A DNA stretch of 64,000 nucleotides from Spinellus fusiger (taxonomy: Eukaryota > Mucoromycota > Mucoromycetes > Mucorales > Phycomycetaceae), in assembly GCA_025094145.1 (NCBI GenBank), contig JALLLS010000094.1, forward strand, positions 59,425 through 123,424. Reading direction: 5' to 3'. Shown here piece after piece: positions 23,646-34,985 of this stretch (the stretch's first letter is position 1; each line of letters opens with the position of its first letter). The notes below the pieces were generated by a model. That model ran no database searches. It was not told the DNA's origin and worked only from the letters and a program-made list of their open reading frames with translations. A program made the translations under genes and the position numbers.

Positions 23646-25250
23646 AACAAGTCCCCATCAAGCATGGGAAGGTGGCTCTTATCTCTCCCTCTCTCTTTGT
23701 TTTGTTTTTTGTTTATTTCTTTGTATTATAGTTGACTCTATTTTTTATATTTTTTATATTTTTTATATTTTTTATATTCGTGTTGCTTTATTTTAATGTT
23801 ATCTACTCTACCCCCTTTCTTTTCTTTTACACATTTCTCACTCTTTGTAGTTTGGATAGCATTCCAATGTTATTTCTTTATCATACATTTTCACTTTATT
23901 CTTCTGTTTCATGTAGGTACAAAAGTGCTATAATAGCACTATAGAAATAATAATAAAAGGTTTTCTTTCTTTTTCTTTCTTTTTCTTTTCTTTCTTTCTT
24001 AATAAAGTAGATGAAGAAATGAACTTGTTTAAAAGTGAGAAAGGTCTGATCTATCTATGCTCACTATGTATCTTATTTCTTGGTTGGTGATGGGTCTATG
24101 CATACTTTATCTGGCTTCAGAACCCCTACTCTTCTAAGAATACACTTTCTTCACAGTAGAAATAGCATTAGAAAGAAAGAAAGAAAAAAAAAAGAAAAGA
24201 GTGTGTCTCCTTGACTTGTGTCTATGCATTGAAGAGTATACAAAGCAGAATATACAGTGCTGGTATTACTGTTACTGTTCATTACCCTTACAATGGCGAT
24301 TAGGTTTATTCTGTTACCCTTGATAACTGCCTTGTCATTGGACTATTACTATTCTTGGTATGTGACTGTGGAGTATTCAAGGCAATGAGTACAGCTGTTA
24401 AGAGGGAATGTACAATCCATACCTGTACAACATCATACCTTACTGCCCTATTCATGCCATCTGATTGGTCTATTTTGTGTTCTTGTCCTCTGCCTGTCCA
24501 TCGTCATAGTTACCCATTGTCACTGTGAATGAAATGAAATGAAAAGAAATAAAATGATTCTCAAGCAAGCCCTCCTGCTTTATGGCCTTTTTCATTGGCT
24601 GAACAAGAAGGGCCTGATCTTGCAGTGAGGAATACTACACTATGTGCCTATTTCATTAGAACCACACTATGTGCCTATTCCATTGGACTCATTCCATTGG
24701 ACTCATTCCATTGAACTCATTCCATTGGACCCTTTCCATTGGACCCTTTCCATTGGACCCTTTCCATTGGACCCTTTCCATTGGACTCTTTCCATTGGAC
24801 CCTCTCTCGTTGTTTATTCTCTAGTATGTACTGTGTAGTCTTCATTGGACCATCCTCATTAGACTACCTTTATTAAAGTGACGTCTCACTCTATAATTTA
24901 TAGCAGAGGGAATCACTCCATCTGTTTGTTTTCTTTGGTTTGTTCTCTGTTCAGTGATATTTCTCTTCTTTTGGACTGTCTTTTTCTCTCCTACTCTCTC
25001 TCTCTCTCTTCTTTTTCTTCTTTTTCCTTCATTCTTTTTTTACCATGTTAAAGGTCGGTTGGTACATAAAGTGTCATTGAAGCCACTGTGTTTATATTTA
25101 TATATTTATATATTTATATATAAATATATTGACCCTCCTGCTATGTATGTGTGGACACATAATAATAATAATATATATATATATATATAAAAGACCCTAA
25201 GCCACGCCTCTGTCCGCAGTAGTGCTGCACAAGGCACTCGTTTACTGCAG
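23646..25250. other. Intergenic region with CATTGG minisatellite
   Basis: 3' flank of the OPT gene (T-rich with four TTTTTTATAT units near 23745-23780), then AT-rich sequence and the 14-bp minisatellite listed separately. TATATATA tracts occur at 25095-25130 and 25165-25190, just upstream of the TAM41 gene. No gene supported. Confidence 0.6.
24660..24850. repeat. 14-bp minisatellite (CATTGGACCCTTTC)
   Basis: Tandem CATTGGACCCTTTC units, with variants CATTGGACTCATTC and CATTGAACTCATTC, span most of this stretch. The forward translation is a repeating Pro-Leu-Asp-Phe-His-Trp pattern and is not a gene. Confidence 0.9.
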
Positions 25251-25265
25251 ACTCATCTATGCACT

Positions 25266-26888
25266 GTGCATACAGACACAGCAACCTCACCCCACACCTC
25301 TTCTTCTCTTCCTCCTCATCTCCTTCATCCCAGGGAAGAGACGGATTCCACCGAGACACCCGAAACACGTGCACCACTGAGCAAATACCGCCACTACAAC
25401 TTCCACCCGTCCAACACACCCGACTCACCTGAGTTTGGCACTAACCAACATATCAGTATTGATGAAGAGCTCAAGCTGAAGCTGAAGAGTGTGGTAGCAC
25501 AGTTCAATGCTCCTATTCGGTATGCCTTTGCCTATGGAAGTGGTGTGTTCCAGCAAAAGGGCTATGATCTCAAGGTAACTCTCTTTCTTTCTATTTCTCT
25601 CTTTCTTTCCTAATAAAAAAGTACAACAGAAACAGCCCACAGTGGACTTTATTTTTGGAGTCTCTCATCCTGAACATTGGCATGCACTGAATATGCAGCA
25701 GAACCCTCACCACTACTCCAGTGTCCGTCTGCTGGGCTCACATGCCATTGGTCTGTTGCAGGAGAAAGTGGGTGCTGGCGTCTACTTTAACCCGTATGTC
25801 CAGATGAATGGAATGGTAAGTGCACGGGAGAGAGAGAGAGAGAAAGGGTGTGTACTAGACTGGTCTTGGTCTTGGTCTTGGTCTTGGTCTTGGCATTCCT
25901 TCCTTCCTTCCTTCCTTCCTTTCTGTCCATGGCCCTGATTTGCTCTGTTATGGCATGTAGATGATCAAGTATGGCGTGGTGTCGATTGATACTCTGTGCA
26001 GTGATCTTATTGACTGGGATACACTCTATCTTGCTGGGCGTATGCATAAGCCAGTAAGTAGTAGTAGTGGTGGAGGATGACAGTACAATGGCTGCATAAC
26101 TCATCCCTCCTTCTTTCTGCAGGTTAAAATATTAAGAGACGATCCTCGCGTGCGTCTTGCTAACCAAGTCAATCTGACAGAAGCTGTGCGTGTGGCTCTC
26201 CTGACAATGCCAGAAAAGTTCAGTGATCAGGCATTGTTTGAGCGCATTGCTGGTATTAGCTATGTAGGGGACTTTCGAATGATCATAGGAGAGAATCCAA
26301 ATAAAGTGCAGAACATTGTCCATGCTCAGATGGAGGCATTCCATCGACTGTACCGTGGTCTTTTGGATGATCTGCCCAATCTTACTGTGCTCGGGAACGA
26401 TCAGTACCAGGTAAGCTTCTTGTGATACTTGTAGGGGAGGGTGCTAATGATGATGATCGTGGTGGTGGTGGTGGTAGCAAAACCAGAACCCTCGCTTCCG
26501 TGGTTTAATGGTACAGAAACTACCAAAAACCCTCTATGAAAAAGTGCTGTACCTGCACCGTCATGAAACATCCCAGAGCAATGCAATCCTGGCTCATGAT
26601 AAAATTGAGTTGTACCAACAGATTGCTGCATCTCCCAACATTGGTTCTTACATAGACAGGGGTAAGTCTCACCTTCCTACCTTGGAAGGGGTCCCATGAA
26701 AGGACATCCATCCACCTCATCCACTCACATAAACTCACTCACTCATCCACCTCACTCTAGCCCTCCGCGACACGATTTCACACACAGCCATAACACAGAG
26801 CCTCAAGGGAATTGCAACTGCTGGGCCATTGAGAACAAGTCGTTATATGAAGGAGAAGCTTAGCAAGTGGTGGTCAGCCAAGCAATAG
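25266..26888 (+). CDS. TAM41: Mitochondrial CDP-diacylglycerol synthase, TAM41
   Basis: Exons: first exon to 25574, then 25630-25815, 25961-26053, 26123-26410, 26478-26661 and 26761-26888, all in phase. TAM41 makes CDP-diacylglycerol for cardiolipin synthesis at the matrix side of the inner mitochondrial membrane. Family motifs: FAYGSGVFQQ (nucleotidyltransferase G-S/G loop), VDFIFGVSHPEHWHALNM, VYFNPYV, MIKYGVVS, LYLAGRMHKP and a basic C-terminus (TSRYMKEKLSKWW). The N-terminus is unresolved: the frame is open back to a stop at 25188-25190 without an ATG. The first ATG nearby (25258) is in another frame, and 25266 is a GTG. An upstream exon joined at the CTGCAG acceptor ending at 25250 is the simplest explanation. 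Intron 2 has TCTTGG and CTTC microsatellites. Confidence 0.88.
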
Positions 26889-27130
26889 ATTGACTACTCT
26901 TTTCTTCTCTCCCAGTGCATGTCCAAATGATACTGTAGAATAAGCAAATGCTCTTTTCTCTTCTCTGCACTGCACACCTCTCTATAGTAAGACGGAAAGA
27001 GAGAAAAAGAGAGAAAAGGGGGAAGAGAAAAAAGGGAGAAGGTCGTCTTCACCATAGAAAGGCATTGGTGTATAGGAAGGAGTTCTTAGGGAGATTAGAA
27101 TGAACCTTATTTCCATCCCTAGAAAGTGTC

Positions 27131-27172
<42 letters not shown>

Positions 27173-27280
27173 CTTCCTTAAATCCACTTTATAATCCTTG
27201 CTTCTTTCTTCGGAATGTGAATTGATTCACTGTTTTTTCCCAGGACCTTACCACTGAACTTGCTTGTTTTCTGCTTGACA
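26889..27280. other. Spacer between TAM41 and the PTPS gene
   Basis: 392 bp with a GAGAAAAAG purine-rich tract (26990-27040) and nine TCTG tetranucleotides (27131-27168). It should contain the 3' end of TAM41 and the promoter of the downstream gene. Confidence 0.6.
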
Positions 27281-27883
27281 ATGGGACTCATTAGCTACAT
27301 TACTCGAGCACAGACCTTCTCAGCTGCCCACCGCCTACACTCTCCTCATCTTACCAATGAAGAGAACCTGGCACTGTATGGGAAATGCAACAATTCAAAC
27401 TACCATGGCCATAATTACAGAGGTAGTCCAGCTCATGAGTGGAAGAAAGAATAAGAGTGTGTGTACAAGGCCAAGCAAGCTAAATTCTGTCTTAGTGGAG
27501 GTGACGCTGCGGGGAGATGTTCATCCAGCCACTGGTATGGTGATGAATCTGGTCAGTCTCAAAGAGTGTATCCAGTTGTCTGTGTTAGATCCACTGGACC
27601 ATAAGAACCTGGTAAGTGACTTGCCCATAAGACGGTAGGACTGTTCATTCACAAAAGGGGTGTTCTTGTCACGTGGTATGGAAGGATGTGGAGGTGGAGT
27701 TTTTCAGGCAGAACCCAAGGTAGGGTGTGGGTGTGGGTGTGGGTGGTGATGTTGAAGAGAAGAGAGAGACAAGAGAGAGACAAGAGAGAGACAAGAGCAG
27801 TGTGGGTGGCTGAGAGAGGATGTGACTGGGTGTGAGGGACAATGGACATGAGAGAAAGAAAAGAGTGGATGTGCTGCTGCTAC

Positions 27884-27929
<46 letters not shown>

Positions 27930-28172
27930 CGCTAAACGTCGAGTGTTGGTTGTGGTGTGTATAGTACAACTGAGAATCTGGCTATTTTCATATGGAAAAA
28001 CTTCAAACACCATTTATTAAGTAATCCTTCATGGAGTGTCCATGCAACTGAACTGTACAAAGTCAAGGTGTGCGAAACAGACGCCAATAGTGTCGAATAT
28101 TTTGGTGAAGGAGAACCCGAGAATGAAACTCAGACAGAAGCACCAAGACAAGGCCCTCTTCCCTCATGTTAA
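27281..28172 (+). CDS. 6-pyruvoyl-tetrahydropterin synthase
   Basis: Four exons, 27281-27422, 27496-27611, 27685-27719 and 27965-28172, giving 166 aa. The enzyme converts dihydroneopterin triphosphate to 6-pyruvoyl-tetrahydropterin. The zinc-binding histidines lie in FSAAHRL and YHGHNY, and the catalytic Cys is in [25 protein letters not shown] follows, then LDPLDHKNL, a 35-nt exon ([11 protein letters not shown]), the motif [11 protein letters not shown] and the substrate-binding [10 protein letters not shown]. Phases (1, 0, 2) join each block exactly as in the family. The start is the ATG immediately before the first strand ([13 protein letters not shown]). Intron 3 carries a GTT microsatellite (27884-27930). 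The tail after SVEYFGEGE is longer than usual and acidic. Confidence 0.93.
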
Positions 28173-28771
28173 GAGATGCAGTCACAACACGACACACCCC
28201 ACACTACTCTGTTCTGCTTCCTAGTGTGGTGCTTTGAGGTGTTCTCTATAGGCCAAGCAGTCCTTAGCATTCATAATGATTGGTTCTACACTTTTCTTTT
28301 TTCTTCTGTCTCTATAGATATTAGAAAGAAAAGGTAGTCTATCTCTATAATAGAAGAGTCGAATCTTTTTCAATAGACCCCTCCTACTCACTGTCTTGGA
28401 GAGAAGAAGACCATGAATGTCTCTTGTGACTATCTGTTGTCTGTAGAAATACAAAGTGGGTGGGAAGAGCACTTGTATTGGAATGAATTGATTAGAGTGA
28501 CACATCATGAAATAACAGCAGTGCTATTTTGACTCTTTATGACGGTCTTCTTCCGATAAAATTGGCACTGTGTAGGAAGTGTCGGATGTAAGCAGTTGAA
28601 GAAGAGAAAGAGAGAGAGAGAGCCAGTGATGTCACACACAAGCGACGCGTCCCAAACCACCGTCGGAGTTGACTGCTTTTTGGCCACGCAACCCTACCTT
28701 TTCTTCTTCTTTACACTCTACCAACACCACACACACCACACACACCACACACACCACACACACCACACACC
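28173..28771. other. Spacer and RPN8 upstream region
   Basis: No gene supported. 28723-28770 consists of CACACACC units that run up to the RPN8 start codon, so they belong to its 5' leader or core promoter. A GAGAGAGAGAGAG tract lies at 28608-28622. I saw no exact copy of the yeast proteasome PACE element. Confidence 0.6.
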
Positions 28772-29980
28772 ATGCCTGCCACCACCTCCAGCAGTCTTCC
28801 CACCAAAGCTCACATTCATCCTCTGGTGATTCTATCTGCCACCGACCACTACAACAGAGTAGCCACTGGCTCAAAGAAGCGTGTGGTGGGTGTCCTCCTG
28901 GGACAGCAAAAGGGGAACATTGTCAATGTGTGCAACAGTTTTGCCGGTAGGATGATATATATATATCCTTATCTATATGCTTTTTTTTCTATTTCTTCCT
29001 TTATTAACATCTCTCTCTCTCTCTCACTCAAAGTTCCCTTTGAAGAAGACGAAAAAGATCCTTCTGTCTGGTTCTTGGACCACAACTATGTCGAGGCTAT
29101 GAGTGACATGTTCAAAAAAGTCAATGGTAAACACACAAAGCAAGACACTGCACCTGAACACTTCCTGTGCTAACCAACAGACTCTGCCATGTATGTTTAG
29201 CCAAGGAAAAGATGATTGGATGGTACCACAGTGGCCCCAAGCTGCGTTCTTCTGACTTGGAGATCAACGACCTCTTCAAACGCTACACACCCAACCCTGT
29301 CCTTGTGATTGTCGACGTCAAGCCCAAAGCATCTGAAATTCCTACAGATGCGTACTTTGCCATTGAAGAGATCAAAGACGTAAGCTCATAAGAGAGAAAG
29401 AGAGAAAGAGAGAAAGAAAAAAAAGAAAACAGGAACATGGCGTGCTGATGCTGTTAATGCTGCTGTTAATGCTACTGTGCTTGCTGCTGTGGGGATGTTG
29501 TAGGACGGAACAGCCACGACCAAGACATTCATGCACATTTCTTCAGAAATTGTGGCCGAAGAAGCAGAGGAAATCGGTGTAGAACACTTACTCAGAGATA
29601 TCAAAGACAGTGCTGTAGGAACCTTGTCAACACGTATCCACGCCCAATTGGGATCCTTGTCAGGACTCCAGGGCAGACTTGAGGAAATCAGAGACTACCT
29701 TGCTAAAGTCGTGGTGGGCAAACTACCTGTCAACCACCAAATCATCTACAACCTGCAAGATATCTTTAATCTCTTGCCTAGCCTGGAATCAAAGGAGATG
29801 GTCAGTGCGTTCAGTGTCAAGACCAACGACCAGCTGCTGATGATCTATTTATCGAGTTTGATTCGGTCGGTGATTGCACTTCACAACCTCATCGATAACA
29901 AGATTGATAATATGCAGGGAGAGGCTATTCTGCCTACTACAGAAGTAGAAGAGGCACAGAAAGAGGAGAAAGAGGTATAA
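28772..29980 (+). CDS. RPN8: 26S proteasome regulatory subunit Rpn8 (PSMD7)
   Basis: Four exons, 28772-28946, 29034-29126, 29201-29379 and 29504-29980, giving 307 aa. It is a non-catalytic MPN-domain subunit of the proteasome lid that pairs with Rpn11. The MPN core reads [54 protein letters not shown] and [19 protein letters not shown]. The last motif lacks the metal-binding HxH of Rpn11, as expected for Rpn8. The C-terminal part ([36 protein letters not shown]) forms the helical bundle that joins the lid. The tail ends in Glu/Lys-rich residues. It converges on the CofD-like gene with only 142 bp between stops. Confidence 0.96.
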
Positions 29981-30055
29981 AGTATGTTGTTGTTATTATT
30001 GTTATTATTGCTATTATTATTACTACTACTACGACTCTTTATAAACTATAAGGGA

Positions 30056-30090
<35 letters not shown>

Positions 30091-30122
30091 AAAGAGAGAA
30101 AAGAATAAGAAAAAGCTATATA

Positions 30123-31919
30123 TCAAGTATGTACAATATGTTGAATGAGATGAGAGACAGCCACCTCGTCATAGATGGGGTCTCCTGCAGCTGACAATGC
30201 GCCTTGAAGACACACAGTTTGGATACCAAGAGATTGAATGGCGGTAGTATCTACAGGAATTGTGCTGTTGTCGAGATAGATGATATGTGTAATGAATGCA
30301 GAAGGAGGACTTGGATAGAAGAGGTGGCTAGGAAAGGGTGGATACTCTGTAGCTTCCTCTGTACTGGAAGGCGTGGGCTGTGGTGAACAAGCACGGGGAT
30401 TTGCATTGGCTGCACCCAAGCCAAGACTAGAGGCAGTACTACTACTGACACTACTGCTCATGCTACAGACACTACCACGGGTACTCCCATTACGGCTATT
30501 GCTATACGGAAGACGACCAGGAGTGATTTCTGTCGGGACAAAATCATCATCACACGACTGGTAAAAAGCACGTCTAGCATCAATGCGTTTGCTTTGGTTG
30601 AGTGAGTTGGTAATGGCTGTAATGAAATTCAGTGCAGTGTAATCGCTTGTCTCGCGGTCATTGGATCCATTGAGAAGCAGTATCTTGTGTTTTAATGAAG
30701 TAGACTGTACAATGGCATTGCCTACACCCCTCAATACAAGACACGGTAGAATAGAAGTAAACAGAGAGCCAATCGAATAGACAAGAGTCTTTTTAATAGA
30801 CAGTTGTACAAGTACTTTGGGATTAGGCAGAGGGTAGATCTCTTGTCCGTACTCGTTCATGTAAAAGATACGTTCAATAGGAGAGTGCAATTTCTCTGTA
30901 TGTTTTGAAAACAGTAGGTTTGTATTGGTATTGGCTGGAATGTCACTATTGCTGCTGTTGATCTTATGGCTGTACATGTCTTCCGCTTTTTCTTCAAAGA
31001 AACATGAAAAGGCGTCAATGGGATTTGTACGGCTCTTCTTTTTACGAGGGCCCGGATTCGTTTCGGTTGGGCAATAAGAAGAGGGATGAGAAATCTCACA
31101 CTGTCCTACAAGTGTATCACCATTCTCAAGAAGAGCAGCAATGGTCACTGTATGATCCGTGTTGATCACTGGCACAACACTTGCTTTTTCAGAAGCAATA
31201 CCTGCTATGGCCGAAAGTAAGAAGATGGCAGCCTCCAAAGAGCCAAGGAAAAGACGGGCACTGGTGAGGAAGAAATTGCCAATGCTGCCATTGCAGAAAT
31301 TGAATTGTCGCTGAGCACGCTTAAGAATCTCAAAATTAAAGAGAGTAAGAAACCCACGAATAGTTTCTTTCTTTTCTGTTGGAATACTGTGCCACAGTCT
31401 GTTCAAGAAAATTAAACAGTATGTTGAGTGTCTATTCTTTGGTGTAAAAGAAACACTTACTTGTGTCTGCCTTCTACAATCTGAGTCCATTCGTTTTTTG
31501 CTATTGGGTTAGGGAGATCAGAAGGAAGTCGATAGCTCAAGAGGTCTTTAATGGCTGTGCGTTCAACGGAACAGGGGGTGCTGGTGTCCATAAGTCGCAA
31601 TAAACGAGAGCGGATATCTCCAATGCTTGGACCGCCAAAGACTCTTAGCAATTCACTCTAATAATATAATATTATGAATAGCATTATGAAGAGCATAACA
31701 GTAGTTTATATTAGTACGTGTATACTAATAACAATTATTATTATAAATATAGTCATAAAATCAGAATGCACAATTGGCAGATAACTTTACTGTTGATCCT
31801 CCATTGTCGGAAACACCAAGCACATACGACACATCGTCAGTGGATTCATGAAATGCCCGGAGAATATGATTACAGGCAGTTCCGCCAGAGAAAACAATAA
31901 AAGACGTGTTTTTTGTCAT
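30123..31919 (-). CDS. CofD/YvcK-like protein (UPF0052)
   Basis: Three exons on the minus strand, 31919-31791, 31657-31461 and 31398-30123, giving 533 aa. The N-terminus MTKNTSFIVFSGGTACN is the nucleotide-binding start of the CofD fold, followed by VLGVSDNGGST and, across the first junction, SELLRVFGGPSIGDIRSRL. Further conserved segments are AKNEWTQIVEGRH, RGFLTLFNFEILKRA, SIGNFFLTSARLFLGSLEAA and VPVINTDHTVTIAALLENG. Archaeal CofD transfers a phospholactyl group, and bacterial YvcK affects cell-wall and carbon metabolism; the fungal role is unknown. Insertions that are Ser/Asn-rich (30420-30560) and basic (31020-31060) make it longer than bacterial forms. The 3' flank shared with RPN8 is an AATAAT-rich tract. 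Confidence 0.9.
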
Positions 31920-33581
31920 GATCTACAATGCTATTATTTCAAATAACTTATGAAAATGAAAAGAACAGAAGCAGCTAAGAAGGATCTAAAGTAGTCTTTA
32001 CAGATTCCATAAGAAAAAGTCCGCTATTAGTCATCACAATGTAAGTACTTCCTTTATTTATTTTTTACTGATAAGAAGATAATGGTTTGGCCAATGAACT
32101 TTATGACAAGAAGTCCTCATAAGGTGGTTTGCAGTTGATTTATGATATGGACTCGTGCAACTAAAGAACATAATGCACGTTTTAGCCTCCTATCATCTCC
32201 TATTTCCATGCCAACCTCCCCGCCCGCCCCCCTTTCGCCCCCTTTCTTTCTTTCTCCCTCCCCCCTTTTTTATTTTTTATTTACTCTATTTCTATCTCCC
32301 CTTGTCAATGAGAACTGTGACCAATGCACAAGAAACAGTCAGTGAGGTGTAGTACTACCACAGCATTAAGAAGAAAGAGAGACAGTGCTATGGATCGATG
32401 ATAGACTAAAGGTTGGTTCAATGAATCCGATAAAATCCAAATATGGAATGAGATGGAATGAAAAATTAAACAAATTATTTACAAGTATAGAAATTCAATA
32501 CTAACATTGTATGTGTTGTAGTTGTATTGATGATACTAAATAAGATGACATGAACAAACAAACAATCAAACAAACAAACAAACAAAAAAGAGTGGGGAAA
32601 TAAGAAGACCACATATAAAGATATGTGCATAGAGATACATGCCTGTAACGAGATACCTTTTAATACTGCAAGGAAGAACCTATCCTCAGTAAAACATTAT
32701 CTAAAACTACTAAAAAGAATTCTCTCAAATGAGTGATGGGCAGGTAATTTTGCCTGAGTACATTAACATAGATCAAATGACTCGAAAGATAAGACTACTT
32801 GTTATCAATAAACCTTTTATTATTATTTCTGGAGTACAAATGCACCAGCCATAACAGCCTTACTATAGCAATAAAATTAAAAATAACAGCCAACATAACA
32901 ACGATTAACTCATAGAAATTACAATAAAAGACATCTTTTTCGAATATATCAACTGTAAAGAATAGAGATGTATTTGATAGCGCATTTGTATGCTATCTTC
33001 ATCATAAGAATTGTTTTTTTTTACTACAGCTATCAACTGATAAAATGATCAACTGATAAAACACTGTTTTTTCTCTTCTTTCATAAAGTGATGGTTATGG
33101 GACGTGTGATTACAGGAAAATACCACTACAATAATAGATTATGAATAAAATAAACTCAATTAATTAAACAAAAGAACTCTTCTTTACTAATGCTTTGGTA
33201 TTGAGCATATATATAGATATATGTCTATAAAAGACGTAGACGATATTAGAAACAATCAGTCTTGTGCTGAAATTAAACCCAATGCCGTGCTGCTTCATCT
33301 CTATGCCTAAAGGAATACAAACTTCAAGAACAAAATATAGTCAAAATAAACAAGACCTATTGAAAATAAATTATAAGAATAACTCAATGACATTTTCAAA
33401 CACGAAAAAAAAAGCTAGAGTAAAACCTGTAACGATAATATTCACAGGTAAGTAGTTTTTTTTTTTTTACTGATTATAGTTCACACTTCATGGCTAAGCA
33501 TTGCTTTCATGGACACACAATAATAGTACTAGGATCATTATAGCAATTGGATGTTGCCATGGAAATTAGTCTGTGGGCTTA
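31920..33581. other. Gene-free stretch left of the first TA-flanked element
   Basis: Promoter side of the CofD-like gene, then AT-rich DNA. 32214-32272 is an unusual C-rich polypyrimidine tract for this genome. CAAA units occur at 32555-32585. A 63-codon frame at 33264-33455 ends KPVTIIFTG followed by GTAAGT, which faintly resembles the region before RuvC-I of Fanzor proteins, but it is too short and diverged to call. Confidence 0.5.
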
Positions 33582-33583
33582 TA

Positions 33584-34985
33584 CACACCAAGAGATCTTT
33601 AGGATATAAAAGGAAATAGTCGAAATACAATTGTTTAAGAAATAACACAACGATCTGAAAAGGAGCAAAAATAAATTAAGATGTATTCATGTTAGTTTTT
33701 AAACAAATAAAAACTATGTAGACTTACCTGTAAGTATCTGAATCACATAGGAAAACACTTTCGATGTGGTGATATATAATATGAATACAAATAAGAATAT
33801 CTATTTTTCTCTACAGAATGGAACTTGTCAGTGAAGACCATTGAAATACTCTTCTGCAATTGTATAGATATTCTTTGATGCATTCACATCTCTGTCCCAA
33901 ACAATTCCACAACTTTGGTAAGGGTGAATACTGTTGAAATTCACTAATATCCCAGTGAGGATATTTGTGTTGCAAGTATGGCAGATCTTGAGAACAAAAA
34001 AAGAAAACAAAACAGAGTAACTGTTAAAAGAGCATTTTATATTGAGTGAGAGGTCAATCATGCTTACCCTCGATGTAAAGAACTCATCAACATCAACTAG
34101 AAGAAGATCTCCACCCTTTTGTCTCTTTTTTCAATGATTGATATAGAATTCTTGGCAAACCAACACAATGACCTTTAAACTTGAGAGCATCTTTTACCTT
34201 TATTCCTGTGCCATAAGCAACGACTGGCAGCTTGGTAGGAGCGTAACCCAATCATTTTAGGTGCCAATACCCCTTTTCAATAATAAAATAATAGCAAAAA
34301 ATATTTACTTCGAGATATATTAATGTACTCTCTATGTATGTCGTATTACCCTTGCACTGGCACCTTTTTGCCTTTGTAATGGATTAATTGGGTTTACTAT
34401 AGTAAAAAAATATACAATAGAAACTGACCAAAATGTAAGACATAATAAACATACACAAATACTTACCAGATCACAACTGTTGGTTTATATGCCAGACAAA
34501 AACAAACAAGTTAAAGAGGGTAGAAGTTATGAAGAACAACAGACAGTGTGTTTGACATGTATTAGTATCCGAACAGAAGAGAACAAAACTAAATTTCACA
34601 ATTCATTTGCTTAATCAGAACTACCAAAGTAATGCAGACTACAACAACATTTTAGAAAGAAAAGAATTCCTTAAAGAACAGTTGCCTAGTTACCCGTTGT
34701 GATCCAATCGTGTGTTGTGTTCCTGTTCATGTACCCTCTTTGATTTCCCTAGACCAGCCTTTGTACTAATACTCTATTTTTTCCCTGCTAGAGACCAAAC
34801 ATCTATACATTTATCTCTCTAATGGTCCTGTTGATAACCTTAGTACTCTTTATTACAGATACTTACAAACCTTTGATTTTAAACACAGATACATATAATA
34901 CTGATCCATATAAGGGTAAAACCACGTTGTGTCTTAAAAGGAAGGAGATATCACCGCTTAAAGGCCAGAAAAATCTCCTGGTGTG
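33584..34985. mobile_element. TA-flanked TIR element carrying a Fanzor relic, copy A
   Basis: A 1.4-kb unit nearly identical to 57591-58997 in the same orientation. The left end reads CACACCAAGAGATCTTT and the reverse complement of the right end reads CACACCAGGAGATTTTT, 15 of 17 matching. Both ends abut TA (33582-33583 and 34986-34987), as in TA duplications made by Tc1/mariner transposases. Flanking DNA differs from copy B right up to the TA/TIR. Inside, on the minus strand, is a Fanzor C-terminal half with an intron; the rest is AT-rich. No transposase is encoded, so the element is non-autonomous or decayed. Confidence 0.85.
33828..34240 (-). pseudogene. Fanzor C-terminal relic in element A
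   Basis: Read on the minus strand: PTKLPVVAYGTGIKVKDALK with FKGHCVGLPRILYQSLKKE, then after a frameshift DLLLVDVDEFFTSR, an intron (GTAAGC donor near 34070, acceptor CTCAAG), and ICHTCNTNILTG with SCGIVWDRDVNASKNIYTIA. The stop is at 33828. The order matches Fanzor/TnpB nucleases: RuvC-I, RuvC-II Glu in VDEF, first zinc-ribbon CxxC, then RuvC-III WDRDVNAS. The RuvC-I Asp normally in a GD pair is Thr here (AYGTG), and the second zinc-ribbon pair is reduced to one Cys. Sequence before RuvC-I is not recognisable, so the guide-binding half is missing or too decayed. Confidence 0.75.

Noticed and set aside
24644..24838. Repetitive frame with Pro-Leu-Asp-Phe-His-Trp pattern
   Set aside because: The 14-bp minisatellite produces it; no flanking coding support.
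33264..33455. Plus-strand frame ending KPVTIIFTG as a further Fanzor RuvC-I fragment
   Set aside because: Only a handful of residues resemble the family and no second motif follows in phase.
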